From Microthyrium microscopicum (Eukaryota; Ascomycota; Dothideomycetes; Microthyriales; Microthyriaceae), in the NCBI GenBank assembly GCA_010405405.1, contig MU004236.1:1246070-1310069 (forward strand): 64,000 nucleotides of DNA, read 5' to 3'. The notes beneath the pieces were generated by a model that was given only the letters and a program-made list of their open reading frames with translations, made no database searches and was not told where the DNA came from. Shown here piece after piece: positions 44,560 to 57,600 of the stretch. Numbering within the stretch: the stretch's first letter is position 1; each line of letters starts with the position of its first letter. The translations under genes were made by a program, and so were the position numbers.

Positions 44560-45820
44560 TACTAATTATCTACTACAAGATAATAAAATATAATATTAAG
44601 AAGAGAGGAAATAAAGTATAACTAAATAAAACTACCTTAGAAGTATATACTACCCTTACTAATAGTTAGAAAGAAGCTCTTTAATAGAAAGCTACTTAAG
44701 CTAGAGAACGACGTTATCTAATAGGCTCTACAACGTTAATTTAGACCTATTTTTAGCTTCCTATTAATAGAACTACCAAAGATCCTATAATACTATTTGC
44801 GTTTAAGGAAGAGGGGCTAGATATTAAACACTAACTAGTAAAGATTAAGAAACGCTTTAACATCTTTTTAGAGATGTCTTCTAAAATAGTTAAACGAGTA
44901 ACGCTAGAGTAGGAGATATTATAGTTAATAAACAAAGCTAAAGAGGGCCCTAAATCGTTAGTAATAGCAAAAGAACTTTAGGAACAATAAAAGGATATAG
45001 ATATTACTCTAATTAATACTATTATTAAAGAGAATTAAATCTATAATTATGCTAATACTTATATTACTCTTTCTAATAAATATAGCTACTATAAAGAGTT
45101 ATATCCCTCTTTAAAGGTTTAAGAGTATTATTATATCCTTAGAATAAGTAAGAAATACATAGTAATTTAACCTTTAGTACTACGCCACTAGAGCAAGATT
45201 ATTAGACCTATAGCCCTTTACAAAGCCTTTAATCTATAGCCTCTAGATAAGATTCTAATAGATATCTTTAGCTCTACTACTAGTAAATAGTTTAATAAGA
45301 ATGCTTATTCTAGGGATAAGCATAGTAGTAGAGATAAGAATAATTCTAATAATTTAGGGCACTTTAATAGTAATAACCTATATTTTAGCTTCACGCTAGT
45401 AGATATTTAGGCTACTATAGCTACTAGTAGTAGAGTGCTAGTAGTAGACACTATAGCGACCTTAAACGTTAAAATTCCTACTAGTAGCCCTCTACTACTA
45501 GCAGCCTTAGATTTAATTATTTTCAATCTAAATAAAGAGCTAGTAATATTTAAGGAGTAGTTATCTAGTTATCTAGATGTTAAAACATCTTAGTTTAAGT
45601 AGGTAAAGTTAATTTTAGGTATTTATTAAAGTAAGTACATAAGAATTAGTTAAGCAGCTATAGAGGAAGATATTAGGGTCTTTACTATTATTAACCCTAA
45701 TATCAAAATTAACGCTATAAAGTATTTTATTATTTAGGTTAAGGAATAGTACGATAAGGCTAAAAAGAATAGTAAAAAACGTATAGAAGAAAGTTAAATT
45801 AAATAAGATAGATATCTATA
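44560..45820 (+). pseudogene. unrecognised plus-strand coding fossil inside the DNA transposon
   Basis: One plus-strand frame stays protein-like over several hundred bases here, with Lys/Glu/Ile/Leu-rich stretches such as FAFKEEGLDIK and IKKRFNIFLEMS. It is interrupted almost only by TAA and TAG codons, as expected from RIP acting on Gln codons. The other frames are much poorer. It points toward the minus-strand transposase remnant, so the transposon would carry two convergent genes. I do not recognise the family. It could be a second transposon protein or a captured or inserted gene. The start and end are approximate, and the gene is dead in this copy. Confidence 0.45.
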
Positions 45821-45849
45821 AGTACTATAAAGTATTAAATATTAAATTT

Positions 45850-46211
45850 GCTTTTACGAAAGTATTTTATCGCGCGCCAGCTAGTATTAAGCTCTCTTAG
45901 GCCTAAACATAGATATTCCTTAAATAGCTATTCTTCTTATCGTCCTTCTTTATAATGCCTATTATTTAATCTAATTTACTTCTTCAAATTACTAAATAGT
46001 TGCTTAATAAGATTAAAATTAGGGCTATAGAGTAGTAGGAACTCTAATTAAATACTATAACTCTTAAAAAGAGGCTTTAGATCTATAGCCTAATAGAACC
46101 ACGCGTTATTTATTATAATAATAGAATTCCTTAGGGTAGGAAACGTAGAACACTTTAGAATTAGGTTATATTTATACTAGTAGGTAAATTCCTTGCTATC
46201 TATATTATATT
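45850..46211 (-). pseudogene. C-terminal part of a DDE_3 (Tc1/mariner) transposase
   Basis: On the minus strand at about 46050-45975 the reading LLYSPNFNLIKQLFSNLKK is a decayed form of the PPYSPDFNPIE...F..LK block that marks the last catalytic region of Tc1/mariner and IS630 transposases. Mismatches to that block fit C-to-T decay. The outer LTR retrotransposon cuts the gene at its ATATT target. The N-terminal part continues beyond 61462. It is broken by many stops and cannot be active. Confidence 0.75.
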
Positions 46212-46373
46212 TATTATAAGTTAGATAACAAAGAGACAAGTTATATTATAAGCCTACTAAACAGGAAGGTAACTTAGGGAGAAAGAAGAGTTAAGAGACT
46301 CTTTAATTAAGGTATTTATATACAATAAGGGTAGCCTAAATAGGCATAGCTTTAGAAGGTTTAACTCCTAACA
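46212..46373 (-). repeat. 3' LTR of the outer retrotransposon
   Basis: 162 bp direct repeat of 61296-61457. The ends are weakly inverted (TATTA.../...TAACA) as in LTRs. Confidence 0.9.
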
Positions 46374-46864
46374 TTACTTCCCCTATCTAAAAAATTTTAG
46401 CTAAAACACTAAGTTAATTATAAGATCTTAATCTTATCTAGCTATATCTAACGCTTATTATTCTTATAGTTTGCAATAGAGCTTCCATTTACAACGCACA
46501 AATCTATACGTTCACTTTTAGGTATAAAATATAAAGCTTAGGTTATTAACCATTAATTCTATACTAGTATTTTGCCTATTTTAGACTAAATTCTAGGTAT
46601 AAGGCCCCTTTCTTAGTATATAATATTAGTTCTTTTTAGTCGTAATCCCATAAAGGCTACTTAATTAGTAGGTTGTCTTATTTATACTTAGTTAGAGCTC
46701 TATTATAATATTAAGGAATAAGATTAGAAGAACGTAACTATAGTTAAGTTACTATACTTTTACCTATACGTTTAGAGGGTATAAAGTAATATCGTTCTAT
46801 AAAGTTAACTATTCTTTCTTTATTATACTTTAAATAAGCTTCTTCTCTTCTAATTAGTCCTTAT

Positions 46865-47091
46865 TGTAATAATTCCTCTTTATAGGCTTTACAGCGGTGT
46901 TATAAGAGAGATCTTATTACAAGATTACGCGCTAGACCTAAGGGGGTTAGCGCGCCTAAGGATCTACTAAGTAAACTTACTTCCCTCGCAGATCTATAGC
47001 TCTTCTAGATCTTCTTCTCTCTCTCTCTTATTCATAGATTCTAGAATATAATCTAATTATCTACTTGCTCTAAGTTCTATAACTTATTATA
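46865..47091 (+). repeat. 5' LTR of the inner retrotransposon
   Basis: 227 bp direct repeat of 54292-54518. By rough eye alignment 25-30 differences, essentially all transitions. Confidence 0.92.
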
Positions 47092-50000
47092 TAATCTATA
47101 AACTATTTAACCACCCGCGCGCTTACACCGCGCACCCTAGAATTTACTTTTAAAGAAGCGCCTATATAGATTAACATCCTACACGTATAGTCTTAGACCC
47201 TATTAAAGATCCTTTATAGATTTACTAAATCTATTAGCCCTACTAACCCCTTATTTAATTAGAGCGTTAGGATTCCCTAACACTCTTTAACCTATTAATG
47301 GTCTAAGCGTTAATTGCCCCTCATTCTTAGTTCTATAGAATACCAAAGTTTATCTTCTGTACTACTACTAAATATCTATAATTATACTTAATACACTTAC
47401 TATTAAAACGCGCCAAATAAATAAGCGTTCCCTCCTAGTACCCTTCTTTATTATTTATAACTATAGCTAATAAGGCTTCTAATTAATAGACCTAAGTTAA
47501 TAGCTATATAGCCTATTTGCTATTCCTAATTACTTACACTTAGCCTAATAATTAACGCCTATCTTTATCTCTTATACGCTCGCGTTACTTATCTCTATCG
47601 CGTTGCCCCTCTGCTATACGTACTAAGTATTAAAGTAAACCTAACACCTAAGATATAGTACAGCTAAATACTATTTAAAAAGTAGTAGATTTAATAGAGA
47701 GCGCATTAAGACCATTAAAACCGCTAGAACTAGACTTAAGAGCGTTATTAAAAGATAAAGACAAGTTAGAAGATAATTGTCTACTAAAACGAGGTTATAA
47801 AAGTAAAGAAACCAAAGCGTCAGAAAACGCCCCTTAAAATACTAGTTAAATAACTTCACTAAACTAAATGAATATAGAAAATAACCAACTATTAGCTTCT
47901 TTTTAACCTAACAATAACACTAGACTTTCTCCTAAAATATATAAATAGCTAATAGAACTATACTAATAAGCTAAAGGCCTTAGAGTGCCGCCTATATTAA
48001 TATCTTACTATCCTATAGTAGCAAACCTTAATCAACTAGTTACTCTAACTATTAATAAGAACCTTCTAATCTTTTAAGCTACTTAAGTATAAAAGATGCC
48101 TAGCGAAGAAGGCGACGAGCTAAAGGACGTAGGAGTATACCTCTATCGTAAAGAAAAGCAATTAAACCTCTATTACTACTCTTACTACTTAATTAAATTA
48201 AGTATAGACCTAAAACGTCTATTAAAAGGAGAGTTTACGCTAGACGACTTAATTATATAGCTTTACGCCTCTTTATTAGCCTCTTAAACCGTGGCCTACC
48301 TCTTCAAAATTAAGCGGAATATAAACGCTCGTAATATAAACTTAATCTACACTCTCTAAGAAGAAGCTTTAGAAGCTTAAAGAGAGATATAGAACTTAGC
48401 CAAAACTAATAATAAACGCGCAAAGCAAATTACTTACCTTAAAGCGTAAATCTAAAATAATGCCATTACCCTTAAGGAAGTAGCAACCGTTTGCTAGAAG
48501 GTATAAGAACTATAATATGATAATAATCTGCTTAAGGAAGTACTCGCTACCCACGTTAACAAGATTAGCAAATATCGTAAGGCTTTATAAAAGAAGGTAG
48601 ACAAAGCTACTATCCTTTAAGCCCAAGTTAACGCCCTCTAAAAGAAACCCTTAGCTACTAAAGTGACTAATCCCTATCTTAATTGCGACGAGTTAGTAAA
48701 CAACGATCTATTTTGCTAGACCTCCTTAGCTTAAGACATAGACTAATCTAACTCAAATATGCCTTTAGAGGTACTAGACTTGCGTCGAACTACTCCCTTC
48801 TCTAATCTTAACTTAGTTAGCAGCGCCTCTCTCCTTAAAGTATGGAGTGATAAGCCTTTACTCTTTTTAAGAAAGAATAAGCAGAAGTATTGCGCTTAAA
48901 AAGGTAAGGTGCTAGATTACCTAAATAATAACGCTTAAGTCTACCTTACCAAAGCCTCTAAGATCTAAGTTATCTAAGAAGCAATGAAGGACTAGGCGTT
49001 TAGTACTATTAATAAGTAGAGTAACTATGAGTTAACTAACCTATATTTATCTATCGTAGAAATATAGTCTAATTTAAATTATAAATATGGTATTAAAGAT
49101 AGCTATATTACTACTAAAACCTAGCTTAAGAGTTAAGAAGCTATAATAAAGCTTACTAAGAAACTTAAAGAGTTCCTAACCCGCTTCTTAGAAAATTCAC
49201 GCGAGGCTAAGCTAAGTGATTAAGATAAGATTATTAAAATATAACCTCTCTTACTTCTAAAGTTCGTAGAGAGAGTACTCTTCATAGAATTAAAGACCTT
49301 TACTAACTTCTTAAAAAGCCTATACACTATAGCTTGTTATATTAAATACGTCCCCTTTATAAATCCGCGTAGTTACGATAATAACAATCGTTTAGCAGCT
49401 AAAGGTAGAGAACGGAAACTTAAATATAATTATCCTTTAGAAATTTATAATGCGTTAAAGGCAGATAACTACTATATAAAATATAGCGAAAAGGGTTATA
49501 GTTACTAGCAAAACAAAGTACTATGTAAAGATAGAGACGCTTTATTAGACGCTAAGATACGACTAAAGGTTATAGCCATTATTACGAAGTTCGCTATTAT
49601 CTACGATTAAATTGCCACTTAATTTTTTTAGTCCCCAATTGTAGAGGATAATTATAATAAGTATGATTATAATAACGATACGAAAAACTAAAAGCTCCTT
49701 TATAGAGACGCGCGAAGGAGCTAAATAAGTAAGAAGCGTATAATTAGCAATAGAAGAAAGATAAACCCAACCCTAAGCTAGTTCTCTCTAAAGAACAAAT
49801 CCAATATAAGGTTAATAAAACTATCTAACGCCTAAAAGGTAATCTTTAACGAGCATTGTCCCTAAAGTCTATTATATTTAACGATACTAAGCTAGCTATT
49901 ATTAAGATATCCCTCACCTCTATAGTATACAATTTTCGCCCTTAAGAAGTAGTTACTATACCCGTAGTAAGCAATTAGTAAATTACTTACAATACCGTAT

Positions 50001-53000
50001 TCTCTCTAAAGTAAGGCTACTACTCAAAAATCAACATCTTTATAGACACTAGGAGTAGAGCAATAAGAATCGTCTACCCCAACTTTATTAAATAATATAA
50101 GATTCTTACTATTAATCTCTTTGCCCCTTAAATCATATAATTAGCTAACGGTAAGGCTATTATAAAGGTTAATAAAGCCGCTATAATTAACGTTCGTTTA
50201 GGAGAGCATATTAAACAAATCTACTACTTCGTTATAAACGTTATTAGCTATGACCTCATTCTTAGCAACCTATAGATTAACCTCTACGAGGTTACTCTTA
50301 AAAAAGGAAAGAAGCAAATCCTTTTTAATTTAGACTACTGCCTAGTATACTGCTTACTAATTAATTGTCCAATCTTAGTAGATTATAAAGGCCACTTAGT
50401 TAACCTAACTAATCCTTACTTTAAGAACGTTACTATAGTTAGCGCTACCGCCTTCGTTAAGTTACTCAAACGAGGTTAGCAATTTAGCGAAATCTAGCCT
50501 AACGACTTTAAAGATAAGAAGGATAAGAAACCTCTAGACCTAGACCTTATGCTAAAAGAAGATGTTACTATTAACTTAAATAAAATCTTATCTAAGGACT
50601 TTAAGAAGTAGCGAGAGAAATACGATAAGCCTCCCCTCTTATAAGAAGAGATTCTTAAACGTCTATTAAAAGAATATCATCGTTATATAGACGTCTTTAA
50701 CCTAAAGTTGAGCAACAAACTTACACTGTACTATAGCGAATAGAATCACTTTATTAATATCATCCTAGACGCTACTATTCCTAAACGCCGCTATAATAGC
50801 TTAGGTTATTAGGAATCCCTTATAGTTAAACAATACGTTAATTAGATACTTAGCTAAGACTAAGTTTAAGCTAGTAAATCGCATTACGCCGCACTAATGT
50901 TATACGCACATAAGCTAGGAAGAGGAATTTAAGTTTGTATTAACTACTATAGACTTAATAAGATTACGCAAAAGAATTACAACGTTTTTTTATAACTATT
51001 AGAAACACTTACCTATATCTATTACGCAAAATACTTCTCTAAATTTAACGTTATTACTACCTTTATATATATCCGTATTAAACCTAGCAATAAATATAAA
51101 ACCGCATTCCTAACTCATTACAAGTTATATAAATTTAAAGTTATACCCTTTAGCCTTATCAAAGCCTTAAGGACCTTTTAAGCTTATCTTAACTATATTC
51201 TAATTAATTACCTAGACGACTTCGTCATAAGCTACATAAATAATCTATTAGTCTTTAGTAATACTAAAGCTGACTACACCGCTTATATTTATCTAGTCCT
51301 AGAAGCAATAGGCAAAGCAGGATTGTACTTAAATATCTAGAAGTATAAATTCAATACTTAATGAGTTAAATACCTTAGCCTAATCATCACTACTAAAGGC
51401 ATCAAGATAGACCTAAAGAAGGTTTAAAGCATAGTTAACTAGTAACGTCCCTCTTTAGTAAAAGACGTTTAAGCTTTCTTTAGCTTTACCAACTTCTACT
51501 GCTAATTCATTCTTAAATATTTAAAGACTATAGCACCGCTAATAGCACTTATAAAGAAGGACGCTATAGCAATCTTTCCTTAAGACCCTAATAAGCTAGA
51601 GGAACGTGCATTCAAGAAGCTAAAGTAAGACTTCACGTCCGCTAAGATGTTATATTACTTCAACCACACAAAAGAAACATAGCTAGAGATAGACGCCTTA
51701 AATTAGGTTTATGCTGTAGTTCTCTCTCAAAAAGGTAACAATAGGAAGCTTTACTTAGTCACGTACCTCTTAAAGAAGATAACCTTAGCAGAATATAATT
51801 ATAATATTTATAATAAAAAGCTTCTAGCTATTATCTACGCATTTAAAGAGTAGAAACTAGAGCTATTTAGCTTTATTAACCCTATTTAAGTGTTCTCTAA
51901 TTACCACAACCTTCAAACGTTCATAATAATAAAACGTCTCTCTTAATAATAAGTTAGATAGGCTGAGTTCTTCTCCTAGTTTTACTTTAAGATAAAGTAC
52001 TACCCAAGTACGACTAATAGAAAAGCAGATGTCCTTACTTGTTAGTTATAAGATATTCCGTAAAGTAACAACGACCCTCGCGTCTCTTAATAAGTCTAAC
52101 CTTTGCTATTCCTACACTAATTTGATATAGAATACGTAGTAAAGCTAGTTATATTACTTATTAAACTTACCTACCTCTTAATACTATACTTAGCTACCAT
52201 CACTCAGGATAAGTTAGATATTTCTAATCCTATAGGTAAGCTACTTAATTCTATAGGAGAGTCTCTTAGTAATAATAAGACGCCTAAGGGTGAGCTACTT
52301 AATCCCTTAAGAGATAATCTATTTCTAGATTTTAATAGTGACTAGTTCCTATAAGATATTATAGACGTAGTAAAGCACAACAAAATAATAATCGCCATTT
52401 GCCACGCTAAAGCTAATCACTAGCTCTTCTTACTCTTTAATACTCTAAAATAAGAGCAGATTAAGCTTAGAGACTGCGTAGTAACTACTAATAAAATAAT
52501 CCTCTATTATAACTAAATCTTTATCCCTTAAGGCAAACTTTAGCGTTACGCCATGTAGAGCGCGTATAGCCATAAAGCTATAAGCTATAGCGGAGTAGCA
52601 ACAACTTATTATTGCCTATAGAAAGATTACTAGTAGCCTAAGATATTACAAGACGTCAAAAGCTTTGTTAAAGGCTATAAATATATATTTGCTAAACTTA
52701 TTTACCAAAAGAAGTAAGGCTTCCTATATTAATTCCTTCTCTCTAAGCACGCGTAGTCTAATATCTTTATTGACTTCACTATCTTACTACCTTGCTATTT
52801 ATACCAAGGTATAATCTACCAACACGTTATAATAGTCATTAATTAATATATATAGACCTAACGTTTCATCCCACTGCTTAACCTATCTATAGACTTAATA
52901 GTACTAGCCTTTATTAACTACGTATAAAAGCTCGTTAGCTAGTTATTAATAATTCTTTTAGATTACGGTAGCTAATTTACCTCTACGTTTTAGAAACGCT

Positions 53001-54170
53001 TATATAAACGCGTAGGCACAATACTTCATCTTAGTATAGTATTTTACCCTAAAACTAACAATATAATAAAAATCTTAGTTACCGCACTTAAGCAGTTCTT
53101 ACGCGCGTTTATTAACTAGGATTAAGATAACTAAGTAGCTCTTCTACCCTTTACTAAATTTATAATTAATTTTATTATAAACGCTACTATAGGAGTTATA
53201 CCTTTTAAAGCTTAAAACAGATTTAACCCTTATTTAGGCCTTAAGTCCTTACATCGCCTCTTAAAACCTATAAATACCTTTATAGCTACTAATAAGGAAG
53301 CTATTAATATGGACACGATATAGAAAGATCGCGTTAAGATGTATAATTACTTAATAAAGCAATTAATCTAAGCATAAGCTTAATAGGCAGAATACGCTAA
53401 CCGCCATTGCTATATAGCTTTAGACCTAGTACTAGGTAACTAAGTTCACTTAGATACACGAAACTATCCTACTTCACGTCCTTTAAAGACTCTAGACGAT
53501 AAAAACACGGGCCCCTTCCGCATAATTAAAAAGATTAATGCTATTACCTACAAACTTAATCTCCCCTCTTTTATAAAAATATACAATATCTTCTACGCCT
53601 AGGTCCTTTATTACATTATAGACGACGCTAAGCTACTTAAGCACACTAATCTACTACCAGCGGTTATTAAAGAAACTATGAACGATAACGAATAGTCTAT
53701 TAACATCATCGTTAATAGCTACTTCATTAGTTGATATAAGAAGCTATAATACGAAATTAAGTACACTAGTTACGACAAAGCTAAATAGTATAATTAAATA
53801 GCCGCTAAGAACGCGCCAAAGCTTATTACTAAGTTTTACGCTTAGTACCTTAGTAAGCTAGGCCTATATCTTACTTAGATACCACTAACACCAGAGCCTA
53901 CTAGCGACGGTATTAATTATGACTCTAATAGCGTTCCTACTAATTAGGAGGAGTAAATAATTATACTACTAATTCTCCTATATTAATAGGATTACTAACT
54001 ACTAGACTACTAGGACTTAAGAATTAGAGTATTTTAAGGACATCTTAGGGTTCGTTAATACTTCTTAATAGTTGCCTTAGCAAGCTAAAGGTTAAGATGC
54101 TCCAAACGACCAGTAAGGTTAGTATTGCATTATAAAAGAATCAAAATATCGTTTATTACTAAAAGTTTAT

Positions 54171-54231
54171 TAGACTAGACTAGACTAGACTAGACTAGAC
54201 TAAACTAAACTAGATTAGAATAGAATAGATT
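54171..54231. repeat. (TAGAC)n minisatellite
   Basis: About ten 5 bp units, the first part perfect and the later ones degraded toward TAAAC/TAGAA. It lies in the untranslated region near the 3' end of the inner retrotransposon. Confidence 0.85.
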
Positions 54232-54277
54232 AAGAAAGTAGATACAATTAGCAATCTATAGCTTAAAGAGCTATACT

Positions 54278-54291
54278 AAAGGGGGGGGTCA
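54278..54291 (+). other. polypurine tract of the inner retrotransposon
   Basis: AAAGGGGGGGG then TCA immediately before the 3' LTR. This is the usual second-strand priming site and fixes the element's direction. Confidence 0.8.
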
Positions 54292-54518
54292 TATAATAAT
54301 TCCTCTTTATAGGCTTCATAGTGGTATTATAAGAGAAATCTTATTATAAAATTACGCGCTAGACCCAAAGGGGTTAGCGCGCCTAAGAATCTACTAAGCA
54401 GACTTACTTCCCTCGCAGATCTACAGCTCTTCTAGATCTTCTTCTCTCTCTCTCCCGTTCGTAGATTCTAGAATATAATCTAATTATCTACTCACTCTAA
54501 GTTCCGCAGCTCGTTATA
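54292..54518 (+). repeat. 3' LTR of the inner retrotransposon
   Basis: 227 bp direct repeat of 46865-47091, directly followed by the CTTAT duplication. Confidence 0.92.
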
Positions 54519-54542
54519 CTTATTAAGTTTCTTCTTCCTTGC

Positions 54543-54606
54543 CTAATTAATTAATTAATTAATTAATTAATTAATTAATTAATTTATTAATTAATTAATT
54601 AATTAG
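54543..54606. repeat. (AATT)n self-complementary microsatellite
   Basis: About 64 bp of TTAA/AATT units with one slip, flanked by CCTAATT on the left and AATTAGG on the right, so that the whole is nearly palindromic. It lies in the outer retrotransposon just after the inner one's target duplication. Confidence 0.85.
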
Positions 54607-57600
54607 GTAAGTTATTCGTCATAATAGCTATAGCCTTACTAACTATATAGAGATAGCTATCCTAATTATTAACGCTTTTAATAATACTATTAGCTTTAAT
54701 AATTATATTCTTATTACTATTACTCCTCTTTATATACGCGTTACTAACTATAATGCTCCTTAACCTTATCTACCTACTATATATAAGGTAGCTATACGTA
54801 AAGCTTACTAGAATAACATAAATAAGGGCTTTTATACTTTTACCTAAGTCCTACTTTATTACTAGAATAATATTATTTATAACCTAAGTCCTTATTTACT
54901 AACTACTCTTATCTACTAAAAGATATATATAGTTATTAACTACTATAATCTACAAAACTATACTTTATTTAAGACACTTTATATTAACTAGACTATATAT
55001 ATTTCCTTTATTTTTCTTAGTTCATGCTAACGTATTTATAGAATAAAGCTATTTATACTATAGCTAACTATTCTCCTAATTCCTCTAACAACTATCTTAA
55101 CTTATTAAATGCCTTCTCTAAGGAGTTTACTAATAATTTATAGCCTAACGTTCGTAGCATTATAATTTATTAGGGTACCCTTACTATAATTTAGTTAATT
55201 AGTAGCTAGGCTAGTTATCTTAAGGCCTTAAGTATTTATTATATAAGTATTCTATAACTTAAAGGAACTAAAGTTCGTAAGGAGTAGCGTTATACTTACT
55301 ACGTTAGCTATTCTAATTCTAAGAATTAGCTATAGTATATTAGTTATATTTAGCTTCTAAGATTTTATAACAATATATATTTAAACTATATTTATAATAA
55401 TAATATTAGCTTAAGTAAGAAGTATTCTTATAATAATAAGAAGAAGGTTATTAAGGAGAATAAGAATCCTCTACTATTAACTATCTACTTTAGTCCTCCT
55501 ATATCCTAAGGCACTACTTAAGTTTATCTTCCTTAGTAGTAGAGGTTTATTAGGTATATCTTATTTCTTTAGTTTTCTTATATTTTATAATTTTTTTAGT
55601 TTTATTTAGTAGAAAAGAAAGTCTTAGTATAGATAAAAGAAAAGTATTTCTATATATAAATTATAGATAGCACCTTTAATTATATCTTTATAGAGTTAAT
55701 TATTATAATAGAAAAGCTAGTTTTTAATCTTAGTTATACTTAAAGAATAGACTAGTTTAGTACTAATCTTCTATAATTATCTTATATATATTTTATCTTC
55801 TCTATCTACTTTACGTAGGCTTCTAACTATTTAATAAAGTTAATTAGTTTTTTCGTTATATCTAGATAACCTACCTATTTAATAACATAGACTATATAGA
55901 GTTTACTCTTTATTATTTTCTTATATTTTTTAGCTATAATCTTCTCTACTAGCTACTTTTCTTATTCCTCTTTATCTAAGTCCTTAACTAAGATTAGTAG
56001 TAGATAAGAATTATTAGCGTCTTAACTTAGAAATAGGTTATCTATTACTAGTCTAAGTAGGTTAATATAGAATTTCTTAGTTCTTTATAGCGTATTTAGT
56101 ATAATTATATATAAGCTTACTACCTTTATAACTTAAAACTTAGAGTAATAATAATTAAACTTCTTCTTTATTTATTTAGTCTTAGTATTCTTTAAATCTA
56201 GCTAGACCTAATTACTAACTTCGTACTTAGGTATTTAGATCCTTATTTAGTTAGCTTATTTCTATATTCTTTCTTAAATAAGGGTTATAGTATCTTAAGC
56301 CTATTTCGTAGCTTTTAAAATTATATAAGTAACTTTTTTTTTCCTCTCTTTTAGAGTATTCTTTTATTTAGATAAGGGAGCTTACTTAGAGAAGTCTAGA
56401 AAGGTAAAGTTTTTAAAGCTATAGAATAGAAAGAAGAGTAAGAGTTTTATTATAGATAAGCATTACGAGTTAAGTATAAGTTAAAGTATTAGTATTAGTA
56501 AGAACTAGTTTAATTATATATAATTCGTATATATTTATACTTTAGCTTTAATATCTAAGTTCTATTATTCTATAAAGCTATTTATCTAGGAGTAAAATAT
56601 AGTTAATAGTTATAGCTCTATCTATAGTAGTATATAGAACTTTATTTAGAAGTCTCCTATAAATGCTAGGTTATAATTATAGATAATTACATTAGGAATA
56701 CTATAAAGGAAATAGACGCATTATAAGAAAATAGCTATAACGTCTTTAGCTTCTCTTTAAGTAAGAAGGATTAGGATTACTCCTTTACTTAGCTAATTAG
56801 TAATAACTATTAAGATTATATATCTATTTAATAGAGAGAAGTCTATTATAAAATCTATAGATAGTTCTTACTATTATTAGCTTAGAATAGGTAAAGGCTT
56901 TAGAAAGCCTCTTTTCTACTTATAACTAACCTTTAATTAGCTATATATACTATAATTTTTTATAAAACGCCTTATATTAGCTATAATTCTAGGCTAGAAA
57001 AAGTATAGCTATAGAGCTTAGTAAGTACCTTTACGACTAAGATAGCCTTAAGTTAAGAACGTATAAGCTACTTATAGTATTACTATCTATAAAGGTTCTA
57101 GATTTAGGATTTATAGTTATCTTCTCTAGTAAAGGTAATCCTTATTATTAATTAAGTAGTTAGGAATAGAGATCTTAATGCTTATAATTAATAAAGGAAA
57201 CTTTCGTCTACTAGCTTTAATCATCTAATAGGCTACTTAATAGGTATTATTAGCCTATACTACCTTATTCTACTAGGTTACTAATAGTTTAGAAACGTTT
57301 AGTATTAGTAGTAGTAAGCTAAGGATTAAAGCTTTATTAGCTAGTAGAGTCTCTATTAATTTATCTTTAACTACTATAAAAAGGGTAGTAATATAAATAA
57401 GTAAGACTTATAGTAGTTTAAGTAATTAATCTTCTTAGGTATAAAGTAGTTAAAAAGTTCTAGCCTAGATCCTCTTATTAGCTATATCTTAAAGTATATC
57501 TTATTTATAATAAGAGAGACTATCTACTACGCTATTCTATAAGCCTAGTTAATACTTAATTATTATATTATACTTTACAAGTTTAATAGACTATTAAACA

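Larger units (their letters stand above)
46865..54518 (+). mobile_element. inner LTR retrotransposon fossil, Ty3/gypsy type (7.65 kb)
   Basis: Direct repeats of identical length (227 bp) with a perfect 5 bp duplication CTTAT at 46860-46864 and 54519-54523. A polypurine tract ending in eight G precedes the right LTR, so the orientation is plus. In that direction the order is gag-like sequence (about 47.6-49.5 kb), protease-like region (about 50.0 kb), reverse transcriptase (about 50.9-51.4 kb), RNase H (about 51.6-52.0 kb) and integrase-like sequence (about 52.7-53.6 kb): the Ty3/gypsy order. It keeps more CA dinucleotides than its surroundings, in line with being the youngest of the nest. Broken by many stops. 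Confidence 0.9.
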
